Source: Natronolimnohabitans sp. A-GB9 (GTDB lineage: Archaea; Halobacteriota; Halobacteria; Halobacteriales; Natrialbaceae). From it: a DNA stretch of 64,000 bases. A program made the translations under genes and the position numbers. The notes under the pieces are model-generated. The model ran no database searches, had not been told where the DNA came from, and saw nothing but the letters and a program-made list of their open reading frames with translations. The stretch is taken from assembly GCF_030848565.1 (NCBI RefSeq), contig NZ_JAVDDV010000003.1, forward strand, positions 1 to 64,000. Reading direction: 5' to 3'. Of the stretch, positions 27,048-35,940 are shown in pieces (the first letter of the stretch is position 1; each line of letters begins with the position of its first letter).

Positions 27048-27063
27048 GTTCTCATCACCTCCG

Positions 27064-28578
27064 TTAGAGCTTGAAGATCGGTTTGACGTGTTCGGGCACG
27101 TTCTCGCCGCTCGCGCCGTTGGTGAGATAGGAGACGAACACCGTCACGACGATTGCGACCGAGATCGCGATGAAGTAGAAGTCCATCCCGATCGGGAACG
27201 CGAAGCCGAGTTGGGTCGCGACGAGGAGTGCGACGTTGAGCACCAGCGCCGACACGAGGCCGGCCGCGACGCCTTCTCGACTCGCACCTTGCCAGAGCAG
27301 GCCGATGACGACGGCCGGCACCGTCCCGCTGACGAACGTTCCCCAGCCGAAGGTGCCGAGGATCGCGACGAGGTGGCCGCCGTAGAGCCCGAAGAGGACC
27401 GAGCCGACGCCGATCACGAGCACGGCCACGCGACCGAGCCACGTCTCGCGTCGCTCGTTTGGCTCCAATCCTGCGGCACGCACGAGGTCTCGAGCGATCG
27501 CTCCGGACGCGACCGAGAGGAAGAACGCGGCCGTCGACATGATCGCCGCGACAAGCCCCGCGTAGATGATCATCTGGAGGACGATGTGGAGCCGTTCGAC
27601 GAACTCGAAGGCGGCGAAGTCGGGGTCGGCGAACGGCTCGATCGTCCCCGAGGCGACGAGATAGAGCGCGACGAAGCCGATGAGCATCCACAGCAGGCTA
27701 CCGACGGCGTAGGTGACGCCGCTGATGAGCCCGACCGTTCGGAGCCCTTTGGGGTCGTCGATCGAGAACATCCGCTGGAGGACCTGTGGCTGGCCCATGA
27801 CGCCGATGGCGAACACGATGGGCCAGATCAACAGCAGTCCAGGAGCCTCGCTTTCGGCGAGACCCCAGCCGTCGAGCATCTCGGGGGTAAACGCCTTCGT
27901 GACGTCCTCACCCGAGAGTTGGTCTGCCGTCGCGACGGTCATCGTCGTGTTCTCCATGCCGCCGGCGATCTGGAAGAAGCCGACGACGACGCCGACGACG
28001 CCGACGAGCATCACGGCACCGGTGTAGGCGCCCGCGAGCTGTGCGGAGGCCATCCCGCCGACCGCGACGTAGACGATGATCAGTCCGAAGACGAGCCAGA
28101 CGGCCGCCTCGACGGAGATTCCGAGGATCACCGAGAGCACGTAGCCGCCGCCGGCGACCTGTGAGGCGAGATACGACCAGCAGGCGATAAACAGGATCAA
28201 CGCGAGCAACCCACGGATCAGCCCGCTATCGAACCGTTCGTCGGCGATATCGCCGAGTGTCCCGATGTCGGCGACGTCGGCCATCCCGCGGACGCGCTTG
28301 CCGATGATCCAGTAGGCCATCGCGAAGCCGATCCCGCTGGCGAAGGTCATCCACAGCGACGAAACGCCCATCTCGTAGACCAGTCCGGGGCCGCCGATGA
28401 ACCCGAAGGCGCTCATGATCCCGGACATACTCGCGAGAGTGATCACTGCCGCACCGAACATCTTGGTCGCGCCGTAGAAGTCGTCCGAGTCCTCGACCAG
28501 CCGCTTACTGTAGAGGCCGACGCCGAACACCGAGAGGATAAACAGCGCGACGAAGCCGGGCACGATGAGGTCCATCAT
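27064..28578 (-). CDS. Sodium:solute symporter (SSS family), large subunit
   Basis: 504 residues with about 13 membrane helices of the LeuT-like fold. Family signs include D-D-F-Y-G-A-T-K-M-F-G near residue 32, the A-S-M-S-G-I-M-S-A-F-G-F-I-G-G-P-G segment near 50, and the sodium-site A-A-F-F-L-S-V-A-S-G-A-I-A-R-D near 350. Two ATG codons in a row overlap the stop of the small subunit gene. SSS proteins of the two-subunit type carry organic acids such as acetate or similar. The neighbouring 3-hydroxybutyrate-dehydrogenase-like gene suggests a hydroxy acid as cargo; this is inference. Confidence 0.92.
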   Translation of the reverse strand: MMDLIVPGFVALFILSVFGVGLYSKRLVEDSDDFYGATKMFGAAVITLASMSGIMSAFGFIGGPGLVYEMGVSSLWMTFASGIGFAMAYWIIGKRVRGMADVADIGTLGDIADERFDSGLIRGLLALILFIACWSYLASQVAGGGYVLSVILGISVEAAVWLVFGLIIVYVAVGGMASAQLAGAYTGAVMLVGVVGVVVGFFQIAGGMENTTMTVATADQLSGEDVTKAFTPEMLDGWGLAESEAPGLLLIWPIVFAIGVMGQPQVLQRMFSIDDPKGLRTVGLISGVTYAVGSLLWMLIGFVALYLVASGTIEPFADPDFAAFEFVERLHIVLQMIIYAGLVAAIMSTAAFFLSVASGAIARDLVRAAGLEPNERRETWLGRVAVLVIGVGSVLFGLYGGHLVAILGTFGWGTFVSGTVPAVVIGLLWQGASREGVAAGLVSALVLNVALLVATQLGFAFPIGMDFYFIAISVAIVVTVFVSYLTNGASGENVPEHVKPIFKL

Positions 28579-29090
28579 CGGTTACGCACCTCCGTGGGCT
28601 CCGAACTCGACGTCTGGGCGCCGTCTGTGGCCTGCTCGGCTTTGATCTCTTCGACCTCCTCGAGGAACCGGTTCCACTCCGACTCGGGCAGAAACTCCGA
28701 GCGGAAGTAGAGGCCGTAGGCAAGCGTCACCGTCATGAAGCCGCCGATCCAGTAGAGCCAGTAGGCGGCGGCGAAGGAGGGATGCATCCCGGTGATCAGG
28801 AACTCGGGGGGCTGGCCGGCGAACGCCCGGGAGTAGTACTCGATCAGCCCGAAGGCCGCGAGCTGAAGGACGGTCCAGGCGCCGAGAGGATACACGAGCA
28901 GCTTCGTCGAGATCGTCCCGTTCGAACTCGCCCCGATGATGAACCACGGATGAAACAGGAACACGCCAACGAGGAGGCCGACGAACCAGTAGCCGGCCAG
29001 CCCGAGGACGAGCACGGCCAGCCACAGGACGCCGCTTGCAAGCATCAACGGCGTCGTCAACCCGTCGACGTCGATTTCTCCGTCTAGCAT
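28575..29090 (-). CDS. Symporter small membrane subunit
   Basis: 171 residues with five membrane helices in the first 135 residues and a charged C-terminal tail (E-S-E-W-N-R-F-L-E-E-V-E-E-I-K). It begins with ATG at 29090 behind a Shine-Dalgarno-like GGAGGT. The stop overlaps the symporter start (ATGA), so the two proteins are made together. Small partner subunits of SSS carriers have this position; the sequence itself does not match a family I know by name. Confidence 0.75.
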   Translation of the reverse strand: MLDGEIDVDGLTTPLMLASGVLWLAVLVLGLAGYWFVGLLVGVFLFHPWFIIGASSNGTISTKLLVYPLGAWTVLQLAAFGLIEYYSRAFAGQPPEFLITGMHPSFAAAYWLYWIGGFMTVTLAYGLYFRSEFLPESEWNRFLEEVEEIKAEQATDGAQTSSSEPTEVRNR

Positions 29091-29150
29091 GTGTCGGTAC
29101 CTCCACCGTGTCTCGTTTCGTTCGCTCCGTTTGCAGTGCCCATCGATCCA

Positions 29151-30020
29151 TCACTCGTAGGTGTTGACGTAGCCGCCGTCCCATAGCAGATCGCCGCCGT
29201 TGAGGTGTTTGCCGTGTTGGGAGAGGCCGAACGCGAACAGGTTCCCGACGTCGACCGGCTCCATCATCTCCGAGGTCCGGGCCTGGCCGAGCATCACGTT
29301 CTCGACGACCTCCCGTTCGGTGATGCCCCGTTCCTGTGCGGTATCCTCGATCTGGTTCAACACCAGCGGCGTCTTCACGTAGCCCGAACTGACGGAGAAC
29401 GCGCGAACGTCGCCATCACCTTCCGCGGCGATCGATTGGGTGAGCCCGCGAAGCCCGAACTTCATCGTGTTGTAGGCAGCCTTGTCGCGGGTGACGTAGT
29501 GGCCGTGGACCGACGCCATGTTGGCGATGGCGCCGACGCCGTCCTCGGCGTTCCGGATGTGTGGCAGTGCGAGCTTCGAGAGGTACATCGGCGCCCGCAG
29601 CATGACCTGATAGATCAGGTCGAACCGTTCCATCGGGAACTCCTCGATCGGGGAGATGTACTGCATGCCGGCGACGTTGACGACGTACCGAAGCTGGCCG
29701 ATCGCGGCCGCCTCCTCGACGAGGGCTTCGATCTCCGCGTCGTCGGTCAGATCACACCGGATCGTCTCGAGGCGATCCTCGACGCCCAGCTCGGCCGCCT
29801 TCGTCGTGGTTTCCTCGAGACCGTCCTCGTCGACGTCCGTCGCGACCGTCGTCAGGCCGTTCGCCGCGAGGACGAGGGCGGTCGCACGTCCGATCCCGGA
29901 CGCGGCACCGGTCACGATCGCGACGTTCTCCGGCGCGAACCGCGGGTCGTCGAGCGTCATGATCGCGTCGGTGGTTATCTCCGGCGGGTCGATACGTTCG
30001 TCAGTACCGTCTGCTACCAT
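29151..30020 (-). CDS. Short-chain dehydrogenase, 3-hydroxybutyrate dehydrogenase-like
   Basis: 289 residues. The NAD-binding T-G-A-A-S-G-I-G-R is near residue 37; the catalytic set is N (V-N-V-A-G), S (N-M-A-S-V-H-G-H-Y) and Y-N-T-M-K. The C-terminal part, G-Y-V-K-T-P-L-V-L-N-Q-I, then E-x-V-V-E-N-V-M-L, and the closing W-D-G-G-Y, closely follows D-3-hydroxybutyrate dehydrogenases. It would oxidise 3-hydroxybutyrate to acetoacetate. A TATA-like CATATAAA (about 30059-30066) supports the start at 30020; a second ATG at 29960 is possible. It precedes the symporter genes on the same strand and is likely in their operon. Confidence 0.88.
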   Translation of the reverse strand: MVADGTDERIDPPEITTDAIMTLDDPRFAPENVAIVTGAASGIGRATALVLAANGLTTVATDVDEDGLEETTTKAAELGVEDRLETIRCDLTDDAEIEALVEEAAAIGQLRYVVNVAGMQYISPIEEFPMERFDLIYQVMLRAPMYLSKLALPHIRNAEDGVGAIANMASVHGHYVTRDKAAYNTMKFGLRGLTQSIAAEGDGDVRAFSVSSGYVKTPLVLNQIEDTAQERGITEREVVENVMLGQARTSEMMEPVDVGNLFAFGLSQHGKHLNGGDLLWDGGYVNTYE

Positions 30021-30200
30021 ACTACCGAATATTCGACGCGAGCCCCGAAGTTACGCAGGTTTATATGTAATCACGAGTCCGATAGTGGCGTCGATCGCGT
30101 CGGTACAGATGTCCGACGCCGAAGTGACTCGAATCGGTAGAAACACTATTCACGCCCGATCGTACGCAATCGATCGGACGGTCATTGTCGTCCGGGGTTC

Positions 30201-31823
30201 CTAATCGTCGGCGACGGACTCGTCGAAGGTGGACTTCGATCCGGGAACGGTGACGTCGTCCTCCTCGCGGAGGAAGATCGAGTTCCGGTTGCCGAAGGCC
30301 AACACCATCGAGACGACGGCCAGCAGCGTGATGATGGCAAAGGGGCCGCCGGTGATGATCGCGGCCGCCTGCAGCGCGTCGACGCCGCCGGTGACCATCA
30401 GCAGCGACGCGAGCGCGCCGATGAGAAAGCCCCAGACGACCCGGTTGATCGTCGAAGGTTCGCGTTTCCCGCCGGTCGTCAGCAGTCCGAGCGCGAGCGT
30501 CGAGGAGTCGGCCGACGTGACGAAAAACGTCGTCACCAACACGAGGAACATTGCGGTCAGGAGTCCGCCAAGCGGCATCGACTCGAACAGCGGATAGCCG
30601 GATCCGGCTTCACCGAGGTTCGAGACGACGCTTAGGATGTCCGCCTGGCCGGTCTGCTGGAAGAAGATCGCCGAGCCGCCCATCGTGGCGAACCACGGGA
30701 TCGTGACGCCGGTCGAGGCGACGACGCCGGTGACCGCGACCTGGCGTACGGTACGGCCTCGGGAGATGCGGGCGATGAACAGCCCGACGAACGGCGCCCA
30801 CGAGAACCACCAGGCCCAGTAGAAGACGGTCCATTCGCCGACCCACGCCGAGACGCTGGCGCCGGTGCCCGCGTCGGCACCGGTGTAGAAGCTCATCGTG
30901 ATGAACTGGTTGATGTAGCCGCCAAGCGCCTCGGTGCCGACGGCCATGATGTACCGCGTCGGGCCGAGCACGAACGTGGCGCCGAGCAACAGGAGAAACA
31001 GCGCGAGGTTGAAATACGAGAGCCGCCGGATCCCCTTCTTGACGCCGAGCGCGACCGAGATCGTGAACGCGACCGTCAGCCCCGTGATGATGAGGATCGT
31101 TCCGAGGTCGCCGACCGTAGTCCCGGTCGTCCACTCGAGGCCGACGAGGAACTGGTCGCCGACGAACCCGAGTGTTGCGGCGACGCCACCGATCGTCGCG
31201 AACACCGCGAGCACGTCGACGACTTTCGCGAGCGGCCGATCGAGGTCGTCGATCCCGAGCCAGGGCGCGAGGATCGTCGAGACGCGCAGGGGTGCCCCGT
31301 ACCGGTGACCGTAGTACGCGATCGGGATCCCGAGGACGACGTAGGCCGTCCACGCGGAGATCCCCCAGTGGAAGAACGTGTACTGAATCGCTCCCACCGC
31401 GGCCTCGGGTGTTCCCGACTCGGCGCCGATAAACGGTGAGACCGAGTCGAAGTGGAAGATCGCCTCCGCGGGACCCCAGAAGACGATCCCGGCGGCGATC
31501 CCCGCCGAATACAACATCGCGAAGTAGGCGGGGAAGCTAAACGCCGGCTCTTCCCCATCTTCGCCGAGCGTGATGTTTCCCCACGGCCCGAAGACGAGAA
31601 AGCCAACGAAGAGGACGAGGACGAACATCACGAGCAGGTACGCCCAGCCGAGGTTCACCCAGAGGGCGTCGTTGATACCATGCATCAGGTCGGCCGCGGC
31701 CTCGTCTCTGAACGCGAAAGCGAGCACGGCAAGCGCCGTGACGAGGAAGCCGGCGCCGAAGACTGCGTAGTCAAGTTCGGCCGTGAATCCGCGCCAGAGT
31801 TCTTTGATGTCTGTACTGCTCAT
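30201..31823 (-). CDS. BCCT family (betaine/carnitine/choline) transporter
   Basis: 540 residues from M-S-S-T-D-I-K-E-L-W with 12 membrane helices. The family signature W-T-V-F-Y-W-A-W-W-F-S-W-A-P-F-V-G and the following F-I-A-R-I-S-R-G-R-T near residue 330 are clear; the Trp residues form the substrate box. The sodium-linked motif G-M-G-like in helix 3 reads S-A-G-I-A-A-G-I-V-F-W-G. BCCT carriers bring in glycine betaine or similar compatible solutes against salt stress. An ATG eight codons upstream (31847) is less likely. Confidence 0.94.
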   Translation of the reverse strand: MSSTDIKELWRGFTAELDYAVFGAGFLVTALAVLAFAFRDEAAADLMHGINDALWVNLGWAYLLVMFVLVLFVGFLVFGPWGNITLGEDGEEPAFSFPAYFAMLYSAGIAAGIVFWGPAEAIFHFDSVSPFIGAESGTPEAAVGAIQYTFFHWGISAWTAYVVLGIPIAYYGHRYGAPLRVSTILAPWLGIDDLDRPLAKVVDVLAVFATIGGVAATLGFVGDQFLVGLEWTTGTTVGDLGTILIITGLTVAFTISVALGVKKGIRRLSYFNLALFLLLLGATFVLGPTRYIMAVGTEALGGYINQFITMSFYTGADAGTGASVSAWVGEWTVFYWAWWFSWAPFVGLFIARISRGRTVRQVAVTGVVASTGVTIPWFATMGGSAIFFQQTGQADILSVVSNLGEAGSGYPLFESMPLGGLLTAMFLVLVTTFFVTSADSSTLALGLLTTGGKREPSTINRVVWGFLIGALASLLMVTGGVDALQAAAIITGGPFAIITLLAVVSMVLAFGNRNSIFLREEDDVTVPGSKSTFDESVADD

Positions 31824-32040
31824 ACGATACTCACTGCCATACGACACGTAGTACTGCGCATTCTCGTGGAACGCTGTGGATTTTCCGACGGTCGCTCGCT
31901 GCCGATACGTCGACGATCGGTCATCGAAACGTGAGCGTTGCTCTCACTCGAGTAGAATCAATTCGTGTTCGTTACCGTTCGCTGTCGGTATGATCGACGG
32001 TCAGCAACGGTCGTCGGTCGGTGAGGGACATCCGTCTCGA

Positions 32041-32895
32041 TCAGAACAGTGGCTCCGGCGCGGCCGGTGGCGTTCGCTTGTGTTCGCTCTCCTCGTGGAG
32101 CGATTCGACGTGTTCGACCTTCTCGACGGTGGTGTCGGCGAGTCGTGCGGCGACCGACGCCGGGAGATTGCCGTCGATATAAAAGGCGAGGACGGCGTCG
32201 AGCGTATCGTAGTCGAGTCCGAGTTCCTCCTCGTCGGTCCCGTAGTCGACCATGTCGCCGGTCGGTGTCTTCTGGACCAGCGATTCTGCCACGCCGAGGT
32301 GGGCCGCGACCTGGCGGACCTGCTGTTTGTACAGGTTTCCGAGAGGGTTGCAGTCGACGCCCCCGTCGCCGTATTTCGTCACGTAGCCGGTCGCCAGTTC
32401 CGCGCGGTTACCGGTTCCGAGGACGATCCGGTTCTCGCGGTTGGCGACGAGGTAGGTCATCGTCATCCGGACGCGGGCGCTCGTGTTCCCCACGTACCGA
32501 CCTTCCCACTGGTCTTCGGAGGCGTTGTCGTTCTCGGCGTCGGCTCGCTCGAGGGTCTCCTCGACGATCGGATCGATGCCGATCACGTCGTAGTCGATCC
32601 CCAGGTTCTCAGCGACCTGTTCGGCGTCGCTCATGTTTTCGTCTTCGTTTACCGCTTTGGGGAGGATGATGCCGTGGACGGCGTCGGCCCCGAGGGCCTC
32701 GACGGCGAGGTGGGCAGTCGCCGTGCTGTCGATGCCGCCGGAGAGTGCGATCTCGGCACCGTCGGCGTCTGCCGCCTCGACTCGGTTGCGGATGAAGGCA
32801 GTGAGATGATCGACCTGTGTCTCGAGTTCCGATTCCGAAAGTCGGAGATCGACAGGTTCGATCGCGTTCTGCGTCTGCTCGTAGAGACTCGCCAT
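32041..32895 (-). CDS. nadE: NAD synthetase (ammonia-dependent)
   Basis: 284 residues from M-A-S-L-Y-E-Q-T-Q. The ATP-pyrophosphatase P-loop L-S-G-G-I-D-S-T-A is at 51-59. G-T-G-N-R-A-E-L-A-T-G-Y and K-Y-G-D-G-G-V-D near residue 150 are NadE signatures, and K-T-P-T-G-D-M-V-D-Y-G-T-D-E-E follows. No glutaminase domain is present, so ammonia is the nitrogen donor. It makes NAD from deamido-NAD. nadM, another NAD gene, is at the window's right end. Confidence 0.95.
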   Translation of the reverse strand: MASLYEQTQNAIEPVDLRLSESELETQVDHLTAFIRNRVEAADADGAEIALSGGIDSTATAHLAVEALGADAVHGIILPKAVNEDENMSDAEQVAENLGIDYDVIGIDPIVEETLERADAENDNASEDQWEGRYVGNTSARVRMTMTYLVANRENRIVLGTGNRAELATGYVTKYGDGGVDCNPLGNLYKQQVRQVAAHLGVAESLVQKTPTGDMVDYGTDEEELGLDYDTLDAVLAFYIDGNLPASVAARLADTTVEKVEHVESLHEESEHKRTPPAAPEPLF

Positions 32896-33029
32896 GTGGA
32901 CCCGCAAGTAACCGGAAGCTCACATAAAAGCCGTGTGTTTTCGAAATCAGCCGGTACAGTATAGTGTGTGGGTCGTTTTCAAGGCTCGTGCCTGTCGATC
33001 GTGGGGTCGGTCGAGCGGTCGGTGGCGGT

Positions 33030-33100
33030 AGACGGACTGCTGTGCCGAGTTACTGCCGATCTCCAGAACGGGGGCGGTCAGTGACGACAGGAGACCGTAT
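33030..33100. repeat. Family B palindromic element, left of a tandem pair
   Basis: AGACGGACTGCTGTGCC on the left and GACAGGAGACCGTAT on the right. One base separates it from a second family B element. Confidence 0.7.
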
Positions 33101-33101
33101 C

Positions 33102-33183
33102 ATACGGATTGCTGTACCGATGTACCGGCGCAACCGCAGCCCGGGTCGCGGTTGCGACGGTACCGACTTACAGTAGTCCGTAT
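33102..33183. repeat. Family B palindromic element, right of a tandem pair
   Basis: ATACGGATTGCTGTACC faces TTACAGTAGTCCGTAT. Inside, GCGCAACCGC faces GCGGTTGCG across a short loop, so nearly the whole 82-base element can fold into one long hairpin. The right end overlaps the stop codon of the OB-fold gene at 33183. Its first 34 bases recur at 21351. Confidence 0.85.
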
Positions 33184-33572
33184 CAGACCGGGGTCAGCGC
33201 CAGTACTCGCTCGCCGGTCGTCTCCGAGACCGTCACCTCGATCTCGACCTCGAGGCCTGTCTCGACGTCGCCGAGATCGATCCCGGCGATCTGCCCGGTG
33301 AGCCGAACGGGACCGAAGCTGGCGACGGCCGTCGCGTAGGGTGCGTCCTCCTCGAACGCCGGCGTCGGGACGTGCGTGACGGTGAACGTCCGAACCTCGC
33401 CCGTCCCGGGGAGGGGGACCTCCTCGAGGTCGGTCGCGCCGCAGTCGGGACAGACCTGTCGGGGCGGCAGGGAGCCGTGTCCGTTCGGACACTCGAGGTA
33501 GTACGCCTCGTCCTCTTCGGCGGCGTCGAGCCACTCGTCGAAGCCGGCGTCTCGGGTTTCGTTCTCGGACAT
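33183..33572 (-). CDS. Zinc-ribbon/OB-fold (DUF35) thiolase partner
   Basis: 129 residues. The zinc ribbon is Y-L-E-C-P-N-G-H near residue 26 and V-C-P-D-C-G near residue 40; the OB-fold follows with A-T-A-V-A-S-F-G-P-V-R-L-T-G-Q-I near residue 85. In archaeal thiolase complexes this protein bridges active sites and holds the CoA ester. Its start ATG shares a base with the thiolase stop (TAATG), so the pair is translationally coupled. This is the standard form; compare the cysteine-free paralogue at 25235. Confidence 0.9.
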   Translation of the reverse strand: MSENETRDAGFDEWLDAAEEDEAYYLECPNGHGSLPPRQVCPDCGATDLEEVPLPGTGEVRTFTVTHVPTPAFEEDAPYATAVASFGPVRLTGQIAGIDLGDVETGLEVEIEVTVSETTGERVLALTPV

Positions 33573-34741
33573 TACTCGCTCACCTCCTCGAGGACGTGGA
33601 CTGTCGCACTCGCGACCGTCCCACCCGCGTTGTGGGCGAGGCCGGTCGTCGCATCCGCGACGAACTCGCTGTTGGGGTGGTCGCCCGACAGGAGTTTTGC
33701 GACCTCGGCGATCTGGGAGGCGCCGGTCGCGCCGACGGGATGGCCCTTAGCCTTGAGCCCGCCCGAGAGGTTGACCGGCAGGTCGCCGTCGGCGGTCGTC
33801 CGGCCATCGCGGGCCGCCGAGATCCCCTCGCCGATCGGGAATAAGTCGAGTGCCTCGAGTGCGAGGACTTCGGCGATGGTAAAGCAGTCGTGGACCTCCG
33901 CGAGGTCGACGTCAGCGGCGTCGATCCCGGCGTCGGTGTAGGCTTCCGTACCGGCCTCACGGGCCGCAGGCGAGCGTGCGAGGTATTCGCGGTCGTGCAG
34001 CGCCATCCGGTCGCCGCCCTGTCCGGTACCGGTGATCGCGACCGGTGCTTCGAGGTCGTGTTCCTCGGCGTACTCCTCGCTCGTCAGCACGACGGCGGCG
34101 GCACCGTCCGAGATCGGACAGGCGTCGTAGAGACCGAGCGGCTCCGAGACCGGCGGGGCCTCGAGGACGTCGTCGACGTCGATCGCGCTCTGGTATTGGG
34201 CCTTGTCGTTGTTCAGCGCGTTCTCGTGGTTCTTGACCGCGATGTGGGCCAGATCCTCACGTTCGCCATCGAACTCGTCGAAGTACGCCTGAGCCATCAG
34301 CGCGTACGCGCCGGGGAAGGTCATCCCTGCACGGACCTCCCAGAGGTCGTCTGCGGCGATGGCGAGTGCATCCGTCGCACCGGCAGTGCCGAGGTTGGTC
34401 ATCCGTTCGGCGCCGCCGACGAGGACGACGTCGTCCTCGCCGTTGCGGATCCGCATGACCGCATCTCGGACGGCCGTTCCGCTCGAGGCACAGGCCGACT
34501 CGTAGCGAGTCGCGGGGGCCTGGATCCCTGCGGCTTCGGCCATCAGGGGGCCGTGGTGGCCCTGGTGTTCGGCCAACTCCCCCATAAAGTTGCCATAAAG
34601 GAGGGCGTCGACGTCGTCGCGTGAAACGCCGCTGTCGTCGAACGCCGTGATGCTCGCTTCCGCGAAGAGGTCCCGGCTCGTCCGCTCGGGCGTGTTTCCG
34701 AACGGCGTCAGACCGACACCTGCGACACGTACGTCACTCAT
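33572..34741 (-). CDS. Thiolase, second copy
   Basis: 389 residues from the ATG at 34741 (M-S-D-V-R-V-A-G-V-G-L). The active-site cysteine is in Y-E-S-A-C-A-S-S-G-T near residue 86; E-V-H-D-C-F-T-I-A-E and G-L-K-A-K-G-H-P-V-G-A-T-G complete the site. Same family as the thiolase at 25639, with closely matching segments such as N-L-S-G-G-L-K and D-G-D-L-P-V. Paired only with its OB-fold partner, without CoA-transferase genes. Upstream frame extension to 34825 contains no family sequence. Confidence 0.93.
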   Translation of the reverse strand: MSDVRVAGVGLTPFGNTPERTSRDLFAEASITAFDDSGVSRDDVDALLYGNFMGELAEHQGHHGPLMAEAAGIQAPATRYESACASSGTAVRDAVMRIRNGEDDVVLVGGAERMTNLGTAGATDALAIAADDLWEVRAGMTFPGAYALMAQAYFDEFDGEREDLAHIAVKNHENALNNDKAQYQSAIDVDDVLEAPPVSEPLGLYDACPISDGAAAVVLTSEEYAEEHDLEAPVAITGTGQGGDRMALHDREYLARSPAAREAGTEAYTDAGIDAADVDLAEVHDCFTIAEVLALEALDLFPIGEGISAARDGRTTADGDLPVNLSGGLKAKGHPVGATGASQIAEVAKLLSGDHPNSEFVADATTGLAHNAGGTVASATVHVLEEVSE

Positions 34742-34842
34742 ATACACACTCTTAACAGGTCCGTCCGTTAATACTCCGCGGTTAACATCGCAACCGTCCC
34801 GGCAGTTGGTGCAGCAAGCGATCAACCACTGTCACCCGCGGG

Positions 34843-34849
34843 TTTATAA
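34843..34849 (+). promoter_or_regulatory. TATA box of M42 peptidase gene
   Basis: TTTATAA lies 24-30 bases before the ATG at 34873. This spacing predicts a leaderless or nearly leaderless transcript. Confidence 0.55.
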
Positions 34850-34872
34850 CCGAACCGCTCACAAAAGCGAGT

Positions 34873-35940
34873 ATGGAATCCGCTCCGTTCGATTTCGAAT
34901 TTCTCGCGGAACTGACCGAGACGAGCGGCGTCCCCGGCTACGAGGACCGGGTTCGAGAACGGGTCAAAGACGTGTTCGAAGCAAACGTCGACCGCGTTCG
35001 AACCGACGCGATGGGCAACGTCGTCGGGACCCTCGAAGGCGACGCCGACTTCTCGGTCGCTGTCGCCGCTCACATGGACGAGATCGGCTTCATGGTCCGG
35101 AACGTAGCCGGCGACGACGACGGCGACGGGTTCGTCGAACTCGACGCCCTCGGCGGCTGGGACGCCCGGATCCTCAAAGCTCAGCGTGTGACGATCCACA
35201 CCGACGACGGCGACCTCCCGGGCGTGATCGGCTCGCCGCCACCACACACCCTAGACGAGGCGGACCGCGAGTCGACACCCGACGTCGAGGACGTCGTCGT
35301 CGACCTTGGCCGCCCCTACGAGGAGGTCGACGAGCGAGTCTCGCCTGGCGATCTCGTGACGATGGACCAATCGACCGAACGCGTCGGCGAGACGGTCACC
35401 GGCAAGGCGCTCGACGATCGGGTCTGTCTGTTCGCGATGCTCGAGGCCGCTCGCCGGCTCGAGGACCCCGACGTAACGATCCACTTCTGTGCGACGGTCC
35501 AGGAAGAAGTCGGCTTGCGTGGCGCCAGGGCGCTTGGCGTCGACGTCGATCCCGACTTGGCGATCGCCCTCGACGTCACCGTCGCCAACGATATCCCCGG
35601 TTTCGATGCCGGCGAGCACGTCACCGAACTCGGCGACGGCGCAGCGATCAAACTCAAAGACGGGAGCGCGATCACGAACCCGAAGGTACACAAACGACTG
35701 CAGTCGGTCGCCGAAGAGCGGGCGATCGACTATCAACACGAGATCCTCCCCTCGGGGGGCACCGACACGGCCGGCTTCCAGCTCGCCGGCGGCGCGACGC
35801 CGGTCGGCGCGATCTCGGTTCCGACGCGATACCTCCACACGCCGACCGAGACAGCCCACGTCGACGACGTCGCGGCGACGATCGAGCTGCTCGAGGCGTT
35901 TCTCGAGAGCGAGGACGGCGAGTACGACTACACGCTCTAA
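34873..35940 (+). CDS. M42 family aminopeptidase (tetrahedral, metal-dependent)
   Basis: 355 residues. Metal ligands are visible as A-A-H-M-D-E-I-G-F near residue 58, A-L-D-D-R near 178, Q-E-E-V-G-L-R-G-A near 212 and A-L-D-V-T near 235, with the C-terminal P-T-R-Y-L-H-T-P-T-E near 318. Members form 12-subunit tetrahedral shells that trim short peptides made by the proteasome. Divergent from the thiolase pair. The convergent SRPBCC gene ends directly at its stop codon. Confidence 0.94.
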   Translation: MESAPFDFEFLAELTETSGVPGYEDRVRERVKDVFEANVDRVRTDAMGNVVGTLEGDADFSVAVAAHMDEIGFMVRNVAGDDDGDGFVELDALGGWDARILKAQRVTIHTDDGDLPGVIGSPPPHTLDEADRESTPDVEDVVVDLGRPYEEVDERVSPGDLVTMDQSTERVGETVTGKALDDRVCLFAMLEAARRLEDPDVTIHFCATVQEEVGLRGARALGVDVDPDLAIALDVTVANDIPGFDAGEHVTELGDGAAIKLKDGSAITNPKVHKRLQSVAEERAIDYQHEILPSGGTDTAGFQLAGGATPVGAISVPTRYLHTPTETAHVDDVAATIELLEAFLESEDGEYDYTL

